A DNA stretch of 64,000 bases from Promethearchaeota archaeon (lineage in GTDB: Archaea; Asgardarchaeota; Lokiarchaeia; Sigyniarchaeales; SOKP01): positions 1 to 64,000 of the forward strand of contig JAHPZE010000011.1 of the NCBI GenBank assembly GCA_019058365.1, written 5' to 3'. Position 1 is the first letter of the stretch. Each line of letters begins with the position of its first letter. A model generated the notes under the pieces. It searched no databases. It saw only the letters and a program-made list of their open reading frames with translations, and was not told the DNA's origin. Shown in pieces: positions 40,682 through 50,532 of this stretch. A program made the position numbers and the translations under genes.

Positions 40682-41680
40682 TTAATCTCTTATACCATCC
40701 TCCGTAATCGAAAATATTGTATCACTTTCAGGAATATTTGGCGCGTCTACCACTTTAGCTACCCTTTGTTCACCTTTTCCTTTTCTCAAGAATATTCTTA
40801 TCGTCGCACCATGCGCAACAACGTGTCCCCCCGTATGCGTTAAAGGATTACCATAAAATACATCTGGTTTAGCAGATACCTGATTTGTAAATACTACTGC
40901 TAACTCATCATAAATTTCAGTTAATCTTAATAAATCGTGTATATGCGTATTTATAATTTGTTGACGCTCTGCTAGAGTTCCTCTACCAATATATTCACTA
41001 CGAAAGTGGCCAATAAGTGAATCAACTATAATTAATTTTATATTTCTTTCTCCTATGATTTTTGGAGCTTCTTTAGCTAATAAAATTTGATGATTACTAT
41101 TATAAGCTCTCCCAATGGTCACATTTTTCAAAATTAAATTATGATCTAAATCTTTTGCAACTGCCATTTGAATTAATCTTTCTGGTCTAAAGGTTCCTTC
41201 TGTGTCAATATATAAAGCTCCACCTTCCAGACCTCCTTCTTCATAAGATAATTGTACATTAACACATAACTGATGAGCTAACTGTGTTTTTCCAGTTCGA
41301 TATTCCCCAAAAAGTTCTGTAACTGCTCCTGGTTCGATTCCCCCCATCAATAAATCATCAAAATTTTGACTACCAGTGGTTAATTTATTTAATGTTTTCC
41401 TTTTTTCCCATATTATGTCAGCAGATTTAAATCCCATTTTTTCAATATCTTGCGCTACTTTAATTATTTTTTCTGCAGTCTTTTCACCAATTCCTACTTC
41501 ATCCATTAATTTTTTCAATGGATACATCGCTAGAGTTCTAATTGATAAAATTCCTGCTTCTAACAATTTTTTTACTGTTGCGTCACCGACACCCGGTAAA
41601 TCTTTTAAGCCATAGGAAGGTTTTGATTCAAAACTTTCATTTTCCTTTGGATTATCGGATTGATCTTTCTTTTTTGCCAT
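40682..41680 (-). CDS. radA: DNA repair and recombination protein RadA
   Basis: HhH DLPGVGDATVKKLLEAG, Walker A GEYRTGKTQLAHQLCV, ALYIDTEGTFRPERL, VVFTNQVSAKPD, GGHVVAHGATIR. Confidence 0.97.
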   Translation of the reverse strand: MAKKKDQSDNPKENESFESKPSYGLKDLPGVGDATVKKLLEAGILSIRTLAMYPLKKLMDEVGIGEKTAEKIIKVAQDIEKMGFKSADIIWEKRKTLNKLTTGSQNFDDLLMGGIEPGAVTELFGEYRTGKTQLAHQLCVNVQLSYEEGGLEGGALYIDTEGTFRPERLIQMAVAKDLDHNLILKNVTIGRAYNSNHQILLAKEAPKIIGERNIKLIIVDSLIGHFRSEYIGRGTLAERQQIINTHIHDLLRLTEIYDELAVVFTNQVSAKPDVFYGNPLTHTGGHVVAHGATIRIFLRKGKGEQRVAKVVDAPNIPESDTIFSITEDGIRD

Positions 41681-41779
41681 TATATTATCCTAAATCTAAA
41701 ATCTTATATGAATTCCTTATAATACAGATATAAAAATAATAATAAAAAGTTATTAGAAGAATAAAAAATTTGAGTTATT

Positions 41780-42442
41780 TTATTTTGTCTCCTTTCCGCG
41801 AGTAATTAAAAGCATAATAATAAATAAGATCACTGAAAATAAAAATGTCAATAACCCTACAGGGGTGGTAGTACCCCCAATCCACACGTAATCCAAATAA
41901 AGAAAGGGAACAACGAATATAGCAATAAATACGATAATAATAGGCAATGGGATCTCTTCATCTTTAATATCTAAGATTAAGGGAACGATTACTAAAGATA
42001 TTAATATCGTGGCAACTATTTTAAAAGCTAAAGCCATTGATGGTTCTGCTAAATGAACATTAGGTAACCAGAAAAACCAAAATTTTTGAATAGGAAGTGC
42101 CTGTAAGGAAGTGTTAGTTTCTGGGATAATTGCACTTATAATCAATTGTATTAAAACTCCAAGAGCGAGATACAATAATATTTCGTTTATTTCTTTATCT
42201 TTTTTACGGTATACCCCTATTGTATCACGAAGTATTGTGACTATCCATAGAATAAAAAGAAGGATATAAGCGAAAACTGGGTCCCCTCCTATCGCCCAAA
42301 AATAATTAACCGGTATCACAGCCACAATATAAGCTAAATAACCGTAATTCTCATTTCTACCGAATAAATCAAAAACTAAAAATATTAGATATATAATACT
42401 TAATGTTATCAAAATTATTATAGTGCTTAAGTCAAACGCCAT
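41780..42442 (-). CDS. Polytopic membrane protein, unknown
   Basis: 220 aa, about 6-7 hydrophobic segments. Confidence 0.6.
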   Translation of the reverse strand: MAFDLSTIIILITLSIIYLIFLVFDLFGRNENYGYLAYIVAVIPVNYFWAIGGDPVFAYILLFILWIVTILRDTIGVYRKKDKEINEILLYLALGVLIQLIISAIIPETNTSLQALPIQKFWFFWLPNVHLAEPSMALAFKIVATILISLVIVPLILDIKDEEIPLPIIIVFIAIFVVPFLYLDYVWIGGTTTPVGLLTFLFSVILFIIMLLITRGKETK

Positions 42443-42547
42443 GATTATATCAACTTTTTTTTTGCTTCTAAAGTTATTTTTATATTATTATATAATTGAT
42501 TCTATTTATTTTAAATTTTAATTCCTTATTAGACATAAAATATAATT

Positions 42548-43936
42548 CTAAAGTTTGGATATAATTTCTTCTAATTCAATAATCATTTTTTGAGCTTTCT
42601 CTTTATCTGGTGATTCAGCAGATAGAAGTAATGCATTTCTATATAATGCTACTTTAACAGTTGTATATGTATCTTCATTGATTATCTTTAATTCATTTAT
42701 TATGTCGTGATATTTATAACCATTTTCGTCTGCCATTTCTCTTAGTCGATTATGAATATTATCAATCAACTCTGATGAAACTGGAATTGTTTTATTAATT
42801 TTTGTACCTTTTGGAAATCCCCTTGTTAGTGAACTAAGAAGGTCGTTCTGAGCAGTCATAATTTCAAGGATCTTAAGTAGAATGAAATTACCATCTGAAA
42901 AGGGAGAATATTCAACAAAATAAAACTTTAATGTATCCGCGGCCGCAAAACATGCACGTTCCTCTCTTATTTGTCTTGAAATCTCCCCGGGGTAGTTTTC
43001 AACTTGTTTTATTGGAAAACCACTATCTTCGATAAAATTTTTTACAATAGGAGATATTGAAGGTGTTGTAATAATGGTATTACCTTTCGATCTTTGTATT
43101 CTTTTGTCAAATGTAATAAAAAGCATTAATAAGTCTTCGAAGCCTATCTCAAGCCCATTCTCATCTACCACCAATATTCTGGAACCATCCACATCAAAAC
43201 ACACTCCAAGATGGCTATTTGATGCCTTCACAATATCAGCAGTGTTTCGAATTGTATTAATGCTAGGTACTGGATTTGATGCTCTTTCACGATAATGTGT
43301 GTTCAAAGCAATAACTTCAACTCCAATTTCATTAATCAAAAGTGGTGTTATTTTACCTGTAGGTCCGTAAGAACAATCTACTACGATCTTTAAATTCGCT
43401 TTCTTTATCTTTTTTTTATCCACAAATTGTTGAAGAGATTTGATATAAACGTCTGTAGTCTGAGGTATTGCTGTTATTTGTCCTATCTCATTTGGATCCA
43501 CTCTCCTCACCTGTCGAGGGTACGTATTGTAAGACTCAATTATTCTCTGAATTTCTGATTGTGGTAACTCAATTCCTCCCGCATCCAAGAATCTAATTCC
43601 AACATCTTCACTATATAAATGACCTCCTGAGAAATAAACCCCTCCACTCGCCCCAAAGCGCCTAATTGTGAATTGTAATAATGGAAAAGTGCAATCCGAA
43701 AGATTTAGAAGATTTATCCCTGTAGACATCAAACCTGATGTGTAAGCTCTTTTTAACATCCGACTATCGTTATGATAATCTCTCCCCAGCACAACAGATT
43801 CATTTTGTTTGAACAGGCTACCATGAATAGATCCTATCGAGCTCGAAATCTCTGGGGTAAATACATAATTTGCTTTCCCTATAATTCTTCCGTCCTTTTT
43901 TAACTCATTAAGATTTGTTATTGGAATATGACTCAT
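42548..43936 (-). CDS. Phosphohexomutase-fold protein with degraded active-site loops (probable pseudoenzyme)
   Basis: Global alpha-D-phosphohexomutase layout (KANYVFTPEISSSIGSIHGS, VVLGRDYHNDSRMLKRAYTSGLMSTGINLLNLSDCTFPLLQF, GVCFDVDGSRILVVDENG, SPFSDGNFILLKILEIM) but lacking TASHNP, DGDADR, GExSGH and RPSGTEP. Confidence 0.8.
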   Translation of the reverse strand: MSHIPITNLNELKKDGRIIGKANYVFTPEISSSIGSIHGSLFKQNESVVLGRDYHNDSRMLKRAYTSGLMSTGINLLNLSDCTFPLLQFTIRRFGASGGVYFSGGHLYSEDVGIRFLDAGGIELPQSEIQRIIESYNTYPRQVRRVDPNEIGQITAIPQTTDVYIKSLQQFVDKKKIKKANLKIVVDCSYGPTGKITPLLINEIGVEVIALNTHYRERASNPVPSINTIRNTADIVKASNSHLGVCFDVDGSRILVVDENGLEIGFEDLLMLFITFDKRIQRSKGNTIITTPSISPIVKNFIEDSGFPIKQVENYPGEISRQIREERACFAAADTLKFYFVEYSPFSDGNFILLKILEIMTAQNDLLSSLTRGFPKGTKINKTIPVSSELIDNIHNRLREMADENGYKYHDIINELKIINEDTYTTVKVALYRNALLLSAESPDKEKAQKMIIELEEIISKL

Positions 43937-44125
43937 TAAGAATTACTTTTTAAAATCTCGATATTATTTTAATTGGAAACTATATATGATTTAAAGCTAA
44001 ATGAGAATATATAACTTTAACGATTTTCGAATATTTAAGATTCTCTTTAATATTTAAGAAATGAAAAATTATATAACAATAACAAATTTCGATTAATTAA
44101 ACTTTCATTAGATATGGTATAGATT

Positions 44126-45841
44126 ATGACTGAAATTTTAGGATCTTTTTGTTTAGTACTTCATTCTCACCTACCTTGGGTTTTAGGTCATGGTGTATGG
44201 CCTCATGGAATGGATTGGGTTAATGAAGCGGCTGCAGAAACATATATCCCGCTTTTAATAGAATTATATAAATTAGTTGATGATGGATATCATCCAAAGA
44301 TGACTATAGGTCTCACACCCGTATTATGTGAAATGCTTCGTAATCCTAAATTTGTTGAGGGATTTTTAGGCTATTTAGAAGAAAAATATAATGCTGCTTT
44401 ATTCGATTTTGAGGATTTTACAAAAAATAAATATGAAGAAGGGAGAATCAGATTAACAAAGTGGTGGCAGGAGTTCTATAACCGAGTTAGAGATAATTTC
44501 TTAAATAGATATAATAGAGATATTGTGGGAGCATATAAAAAGCTGCAAGATATGGGACTTGTTGATATCATCACTTGTGGGGCAACGCATGGTTATGCTC
44601 CATTGCTTTCCAAAGATTCATCTATAGATGCTCAATTTAAAACAGGTGTTGATAATTATCAAAAACATTTTGGGAGAGCTCCTACTGGTGTTTGGTTACC
44701 TGAATGTGCATATCGCCCAGGATATCGTTGGAAAAACCCAATCAGTGGTGAAGAGTTTAATCGCCCAGGTGTAGAATATTTTCTTGCTAAAAATGGTTTG
44801 AAATATTTTTTTATTGATACAGCCTTACTTTTAGGAGGAAAATCACAAGGTGTCTATGCTGCTCGGTTTCCTTTGCTTGCTGAACTCTGGAAACAATTCG
44901 AATCACAATATGAAGAAATTCCAACTTCTTTTGAAAAATCTCAATATGAACCATATTTAGTGTCTACTGATCCCAGTACTCCAGGCCCTGTTGGATTTTT
45001 TACTAGAGATGAAAAAACAGGAATTGTAGTATGGAGCGGAGAACATGGATATCCTGGTTGTGCTGAATATCTTGATTTTCATAAAAAACATTATCCAGGT
45101 GGACTGAGATATTGGAAAGTCACAGAAGCAAAACTAGACTTAGGAAAGAAAATGTTATATTGGCCAGATGATATACCTGGTAAATTAGATGAAAATGCAG
45201 GTCATTATCTAAATCTTATTAAAGATATTCTACGAGATTACAACAATAAAAATGGCAGAAAAGGAATTATAATAGCACCCTATGACGCAGAATTATTTGG
45301 ACATTGGTGGTTTGAGGGAAATTGGTGGTTGGCTAGAGTTCTTCGGTGGGTAGAGGATGACCCAGAAGTAGAATTGACGAATACTAGAATATATTTAGAA
45401 AATAATCCTCCTAATAAGGTTGTTCAGATTATTGAGGGGTCATGGGGTCAAGCCAGTTCTCATTGGGTGTGGCTTAATGAGTGGACAACTTGGACGTGGG
45501 AGAGAATATACGAATGTGAAGCAAAAAGTGAAGAGATTATTGCTAAATATAAAGATTCGCATGATCCTAACCTAATAAAGATCCTTAAACAGATGGCTCG
45601 AGAACTCCTACTCTTAGAAAGTAGTGATTGGCAGTTTTTAATAACAACTTGGTCTGCTCGAGATTATGCAGAGAATAGAGTTGCTCTGCATTATGATAAT
45701 TTTAATAGGCTTTATAATATGGCTTCGAAATATGGATCTGGTCAGAATGTCGAAGAAGGAGAATGGCACTTTTTAGGAACAATTGAAGCTGTAGATGACT
45801 TATTTAAAACCTTAGATCTTGAACCTTTTGCTAAGAAATAA
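44126..45841 (+). CDS. GH57-family 1,4-alpha-glucan branching enzyme
   Basis: SFCLVLHSHLPWVLGHGVWPHG, GVWLPECAYRPGY (nucleophile Glu), APYDAELFGHWWFEG (acid/base Asp). Confidence 0.93.
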   Translation: MTEILGSFCLVLHSHLPWVLGHGVWPHGMDWVNEAAAETYIPLLIELYKLVDDGYHPKMTIGLTPVLCEMLRNPKFVEGFLGYLEEKYNAALFDFEDFTKNKYEEGRIRLTKWWQEFYNRVRDNFLNRYNRDIVGAYKKLQDMGLVDIITCGATHGYAPLLSKDSSIDAQFKTGVDNYQKHFGRAPTGVWLPECAYRPGYRWKNPISGEEFNRPGVEYFLAKNGLKYFFIDTALLLGGKSQGVYAARFPLLAELWKQFESQYEEIPTSFEKSQYEPYLVSTDPSTPGPVGFFTRDEKTGIVVWSGEHGYPGCAEYLDFHKKHYPGGLRYWKVTEAKLDLGKKMLYWPDDIPGKLDENAGHYLNLIKDILRDYNNKNGRKGIIIAPYDAELFGHWWFEGNWWLARVLRWVEDDPEVELTNTRIYLENNPPNKVVQIIEGSWGQASSHWVWLNEWTTWTWERIYECEAKSEEIIAKYKDSHDPNLIKILKQMARELLLLESSDWQFLITTWSARDYAENRVALHYDNFNRLYNMASKYGSGQNVEEGEWHFLGTIEAVDDLFKTLDLEPFAKK

Positions 45842-45926
45842 TTTTTTTTAATTCTCTTTTTAGTATAAATTATAACTTTCAAATTAAAAAGTAATTAATG
45901 ATTGAGGGTTTAAACAAGTAATAGTA

Positions 45927-46340
45927 TTATGCTTCAGCTAAATCAAATTCTTTCTTAATTATTATTGGCAATCTATCTAAAGATTCCTCAATTTTATTAG
46001 CTCTTTCTTTAAGAACTTCTTTTAATTCAGAAATGCATTCTTTGAAGGCATTCCTATATTTATTTAAAAGAGGATCTTGAATTTTAGCAGTTTCTTCTCT
46101 TTTTATTCTTGCAATAGCATCCTCTTGAAATGTAATACCATTTTTCTTTATATTATGATATAATCCTTTTAGCATTTTGATTTCACATTTGAGAAAATTG
46201 ATTTCTCTAAGGATTTCTTCATTAACTTTATTTTCTTCTTCCGATTGTTTAATTTTAAAACAAGTTCCACCAAATCCTCTTTTTTTACTTATTGGATTTG
46301 TTAACTTTCTTCCACATCGTAAACAATGATCATAACTCAT
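45927..46340 (-). CDS. Small zinc-ribbon/coiled-coil protein (DUF6011-like)
   Basis: N-terminal CLRCGRKLTNPISKKRGFGGTC then coiled coil. Confidence 0.55.
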   Translation of the reverse strand: MSYDHCLRCGRKLTNPISKKRGFGGTCFKIKQSEEENKVNEEILREINFLKCEIKMLKGLYHNIKKNGITFQEDAIARIKREETAKIQDPLLNKYRNAFKECISELKEVLKERANKIEESLDRLPIIIKKEFDLAEA

Positions 46341-46879
46341 TTTGCTAATTATAAATTCTATTATCTCTTTAACTTATTTTATGCATATAACTATTTATTA
46401 ACCACTTTAATATAAAAATAGAGAAAATTCATCTTATAATAATTTTGTATATTTTATTATGGTCATACTTTAATATTTAATATGCAACATTAGTAAGATT
46501 AGAGAATTCCTTTAAATCAAAACAAAATTGAGTTAAAAATAATTAAAAAGCTTGAGTTCTCTCAGCAAATATAATATACCTGTTAAGAAATCTGATATTT
46601 TAACAACCTCATGAAATGTTCCATTTACATTCAAGCGGTTTCAGTTTTTAAAATAAGAACAAAAATTCATATTTAAAAAAAAACTATCCTTACTTATTGG
46701 GATAATTGTTACTTAAATTAAATCAACTTTATAATTAAATTTCAAAATATAGATATTATTCATCTTTAGATTATACAACCTTAATTTTTCAATCAAATTT
46801 TTTTATATTTTGTAAAGCTTATCCTTATCAACGTTATTTTCTATTTATTGAGTAAGAAAGTATCTTGAGGTGATTTGTT

Positions 46880-47335
46880 ATTTATAAAAAAATATTAGTT
46901 GGTGTTGATGAATCACAGGATGCCATGAATGCTGTAGAAAAAGCATTAGATTTTAAAAAAAGAGAAAATAGTGAAGTTGTTGTATTTCATTCCGTTATGC
47001 ACCATATATATGAATTAATTCCTAATATTACATTTTCTGGGGTTTCAAAATCATCAATTTCTTTATCTATTCATGAAGATTATATTAATCTCGCTAGAAA
47101 AACTCTAAAAGAAGTCGAAAAACGTTTTAAAGATGAGGATGAGAAAGTTGAAACTAGATTAATCTTTGATATTTCTCCTGAGGACTATATTAAAAAGGTA
47201 ATTGCAGAAGAAAACTTCGATTTGGTAATATTAGGATGTAAGGGAAAACATTCAAAATTAAGACAAGTAATTTTAGGAACAATTCCAGATAGAGTAATTA
47301 ACAGTGCTTCCTGTGATGTATTAATTGTAAGGTAA
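46880..47335 (+). CDS. Universal stress protein (UspA family), apparent ATT start
   Basis: IYKKILVGVDESQDAMNAVEKALDFKK...ENFDLVILGCKGKHSKLRQVILGTIPDRVINSASCDVLIVR; GAGGTGA Shine-Dalgarno at 46867..46873, 6 nt before ATT at 46880. Confidence 0.85.
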   Translation: MYKKILVGVDESQDAMNAVEKALDFKKRENSEVVVFHSVMHHIYELIPNITFSGVSKSSISLSIHEDYINLARKTLKEVEKRFKDEDEKVETRLIFDISPEDYIKKVIAEENFDLVILGCKGKHSKLRQVILGTIPDRVINSASCDVLIVR

Positions 47336-47464
47336 TTATCTAAACTAAGAATTTGAATAATAAAAAATTAGTTTAGGTTCTTACTTTACAATAAATTAGT
47401 ATTTTCGTTGTTTTTTTGATACAAAAATAAAAAACATTTGATAAAATTTTTGAGGGATAATAAT

Positions 47465-47602
47465 ATGACAAAGACGGAAAAGTTAAAATTTTGTTTCTAT
47501 TGTGGGAGACTATTAAAAGACTACAAAGTTGGAGAATTTACTAGATGCCCTTATTGCGGAGTTAAATTAAATTACATAAGTAACAAAATATCAAAAAAAT
47601 AA
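47465..47602 (+). CDS. 45-aa zinc-ribbon miniprotein
   Basis: MTKTEKLKFCFYCGRLLKDYKVGEFTRCPYCGVKLNYISNKISKK; two CxxC pairs; missed by the ORF length cutoff. Confidence 0.6.
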   Translation: MTKTEKLKFCFYCGRLLKDYKVGEFTRCPYCGVKLNYISNKISKK

Positions 47603-47823
47603 AAAATCTTAATTAAGAATTTGAGAAACCATACTTAAAGTTTATAATATATTTTTGTACAATCAAATTAAGTCTTTTCCTATTGAAGCAGAAAGCAAAT
47701 ATTTGGGTATTTTACCCAAAATCTTAAGAAGTCTTAAACAACATTTATTTAAAATTCCACAAAACAAAAATGATATAAACAACAAAATAGATGAAAAAAT
47801 AAAAAACAAAGAAACTGATTAGA

Positions 47824-49218
47824 ATGAATGACAAATTTGATCAACTCCAGAAGATAATTGTGAAACTTATGCGGAAATTCAAGGTTCCGGGTTTAGCAAT
47901 TAGTATTGTACAAAATGATACCAGTCTATACGAAAAGGGATTTGGTGCTCGTAACCTTGAGGAGAATCTACCAATGACACCAAATACCTTAATAGGGATC
48001 GGTAGTATCTCAAAATCATTTACTGCTTTTTTGATATTAAAATTACGCGAAAAAGGTCAACTAAACTTAGATGATTCGGTTAGTAAATTTTTAGAAATTG
48101 AACCCTTTTTGAGTCATCCAGATATTATAATTGCTCATCTCTTATCACATAGCAGTGGAATACCTTCAGTTGATGCGCAATGGCTCCCTATTGCGATCAC
48201 ATATGGTGACTATCAACGTATTTATCCAATAGGTTCTCTTGATGACTATCTTTATCATTTGTCCGAAACTAAAGATGAGATCTTCTTTAAATCAGGAGAA
48301 AAATTCTTCTATAATAATGATATGTTTACTCTTTTGGGATTACTAATAGAAAAGATTACTGGAAAAACCTTTGAAGAAGTTTTAAATGAAGAAATATTGA
48401 AACCCTTAGAAATGACGCGTGCTACGGTCAATCGAGAACAACTTGAAAAGGATCCAATGAAAGATTATATTACGGGTTATATTCATAAAGGCTCAGAAGA
48501 AAAATTGCAATTTGACAAGCCTAAGTTACCTTTTTCGAAATTTCTTCAAGCACCTGGTGGTTTATATACATCTATGCATGAAATGTTAAATTATGCTGAT
48601 TGTTTATTACAGAAAGGTATTTTTAAGAACAAGCGAATAATTGAATCAGAGTCTATTGAATTGCTCTGGAGTCCTAGAATTAAATCACCATATGGGTATG
48701 GAAAAGATCCTAAATACTGCTTAGGTTGGGTTCGGGAGGAAGATTTTCTGAATAACACCCTAATTCATCATGGAGGGGGGTTGGGTGTAAGTACTTCCTT
48801 TTTTGGATTAATCCCAGAGTTAAATATTGCTGTTAGCGTTGCTGAAAATGATGACAGTGGAATTTGCGGTATAGTTGGAATATGTGCTTTAACTATGATG
48901 GTTGGAAAAAATCCTGAACAAATTAATGAAAAACTAAAAATAATTGAAATTTATGATAAAATTGCTGGCAGTTATAAATCATCCCTAGGTTTGTATAAAT
49001 TAGAAGTATCTTTTAAAGCTATGTCCATTCATATTAAAGTTGAATCGGATGATGGAATCTTTAATTTTCCCCTTATTATTGAAAATTTCGATGATTTAAC
49101 TTTTAGATTATTTTCGACAATTCCCTCAAATCTTCAAAAAGTTAAATTTTATCAAGATTCTAAGACGGGAAAAGTGGAATATGTAACATATGATAGGTAT
49201 CTTTACCATAAACTATAA
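47824..49218 (+). CDS. Serine beta-lactamase-like / class C penicillin-binding-fold hydrolase
   Basis: SxxK GIGSISKSFTA, YxN FFYNNDMFTLLG, HHGGGLGVST. Confidence 0.9.
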   Translation: MNDKFDQLQKIIVKLMRKFKVPGLAISIVQNDTSLYEKGFGARNLEENLPMTPNTLIGIGSISKSFTAFLILKLREKGQLNLDDSVSKFLEIEPFLSHPDIIIAHLLSHSSGIPSVDAQWLPIAITYGDYQRIYPIGSLDDYLYHLSETKDEIFFKSGEKFFYNNDMFTLLGLLIEKITGKTFEEVLNEEILKPLEMTRATVNREQLEKDPMKDYITGYIHKGSEEKLQFDKPKLPFSKFLQAPGGLYTSMHEMLNYADCLLQKGIFKNKRIIESESIELLWSPRIKSPYGYGKDPKYCLGWVREEDFLNNTLIHHGGGLGVSTSFFGLIPELNIAVSVAENDDSGICGIVGICALTMMVGKNPEQINEKLKIIEIYDKIAGSYKSSLGLYKLEVSFKAMSIHIKVESDDGIFNFPLIIENFDDLTFRLFSTIPSNLQKVKFYQDSKTGKVEYVTYDRYLYHKL

Positions 49219-49357
49219 TTTTATACCCTAAAACATTTTCTTAAATTAATAGAAATTATCAATGATTGGTCTATAAAAATTATTTATAGCAATTTTAATT
49301 CATTTAGCTTAGAAAATAATTAAGTTTATATTAATTTTAAAGGGTTGAGGTATTTTA

Positions 49358-49609
49358 ATGAAAGTTAGTATTAGATATCATGAAATTTTAGAAGAATTTT
49401 TAGAAAAAGAATTGGATTGGTTAAAAGAAGAATTTGAGATTTTATTTAATTCAAAAATAGAAAATTATACTAAAAATGATAAAAAGCTCGCAAATGATAT
49501 CTTAGATTATATTTTAGAAAATACCTATGTTTATGATAATATTATATTAATTAATTTGTTGAATCAAGCTCTGGAAAGTATTGAAAAAAAGTATGTTAAT
49601 CTATTTTAA
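49358..49609 (+). CDS. Small hypothetical protein
   Basis: 83 aa intact ORF with upstream purine-rich AGGGTTGAGG. Confidence 0.5.
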   Translation: MKVSIRYHEILEEFLEKELDWLKEEFEILFNSKIENYTKNDKKLANDILDYILENTYVYDNIILINLLNQALESIEKKYVNLF

Positions 49610-49622
49610 TTGATTATTTACA

Positions 49623-49728
49623 ACGCATTAAATAAATTTGAATATTCATCAAAAATTTCATAATGAAAGCCAAATCATCTTTCCAAAAAATTAAGATCAG
49701 ATAAGTTATGACAAGATGTTTAGTGCGT
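49623..49728 (-). repeat. MITE-like repeat copy A (106 bp)
   Basis: ACGCATTAAATAAATTTGAATATTCATCAAAAA...CCAAATCATCTTTCCAAAAAATTAAGATCAGAT...GATGTTTAGTGCGT: near-identical, in opposite orientation, to 50424..50530; degenerate right terminal repeat. Confidence 0.75.
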
Positions 49729-49851
49729 AATAAATATTTACAATATAAATATGAATCATAGAGTGTTTTTATATGAGAATACATTTGGATACTCATCACT
49801 ATACGTTCGTATTTATTCATATTATTGAACATATAAATATTAAAGTGATAG

Positions 49852-50424
49852 TTGTTTAAAATGAAACCTGATATCGTAGATCAAGAATTTTCTCCCTACA
49901 CTATGGCTAGTGTCATTATTGGAACGAAAGTAGAACAAAAACCCAACTTTATGGTGTGTACTTGGGTAAGTCGAGTCAATCGTAATCCTCCCATGTGGAT
50001 GGCTTCTGTCAATAACAAGCATTATTCGTTAGAAGGAATTAAGACAAATCAATCATTCTCAATGAATTTTCCTTCAACATCCCAAGTAAAAGAAACTGAT
50101 TATGTTGGAATCACTTCGGGTAGAAAGGTGGACAAATCAAAAGTTTTTGAAATATTTTATGGTGAGACTGATGTTCCCTTAATAAAAACTTGCCCGTTTT
50201 CAATTGAACTGACTTTAACCCATTCTATTCGAATGCAAGACCATACATTACTTGTGGGAACTGCCCAAAATTCATATTTAGGAAGAGAATATTATACAGA
50301 TGGGCTCCCAGATATGTCTAAAATGGATTTAATGATTTATACTGGGATCCCTGCCACTTATTGGTCCCTGGGTAAAATTGTTGGCAAAGCTTTTTCAGTA
50401 GGACAAGATTTCAACTATCTATAA
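49852..50424 (+). CDS. Flavin reductase-like FMN-binding protein
   Basis: ASVIIGTKVEQKPNFMVCTWVSRVNRNPPMWMASVNNKHYSLEGIKTNQSFSMNFPS...DYVGITSGRKVDKSK. Confidence 0.85.
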   Translation: MFKMKPDIVDQEFSPYTMASVIIGTKVEQKPNFMVCTWVSRVNRNPPMWMASVNNKHYSLEGIKTNQSFSMNFPSTSQVKETDYVGITSGRKVDKSKVFEIFYGETDVPLIKTCPFSIELTLTHSIRMQDHTLLVGTAQNSYLGREYYTDGLPDMSKMDLMIYTGIPATYWSLGKIVGKAFSVGQDFNYL

Positions 50425-50532
50425 CGCATTAAATAATATGTTATAGCTACATCTGGTTTTAATTTTTTGGAAAGATGATTTGTCTCTCAATATGTTTTTT
50501 TTGATGTATATTCAAATTTATTTAATGCGTTA
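50422..50532 (+). repeat. MITE-like repeat copy B (about 107-111 bp) with perfect 15-bp terminal inverted repeats
   Basis: TAACGCATTAAATAA ... TTATTTAATGCGTTA; flanking TA on both sides of ACGC...GCGT. Overlaps the stop codon of the flavin reductase gene. Confidence 0.8.

Noticed and set aside
41325-41345. GGTTCGATTCCCCCC resembling a tRNA T-arm
   Set aside because: It is the antisense of the RadA codons for GGIEPGA; no acceptor, D or anticodon arms around it.
49614-49832. 72-aa minus-strand ORF
   Set aside because: Lies over the MITE-like repeat; no coding signal.
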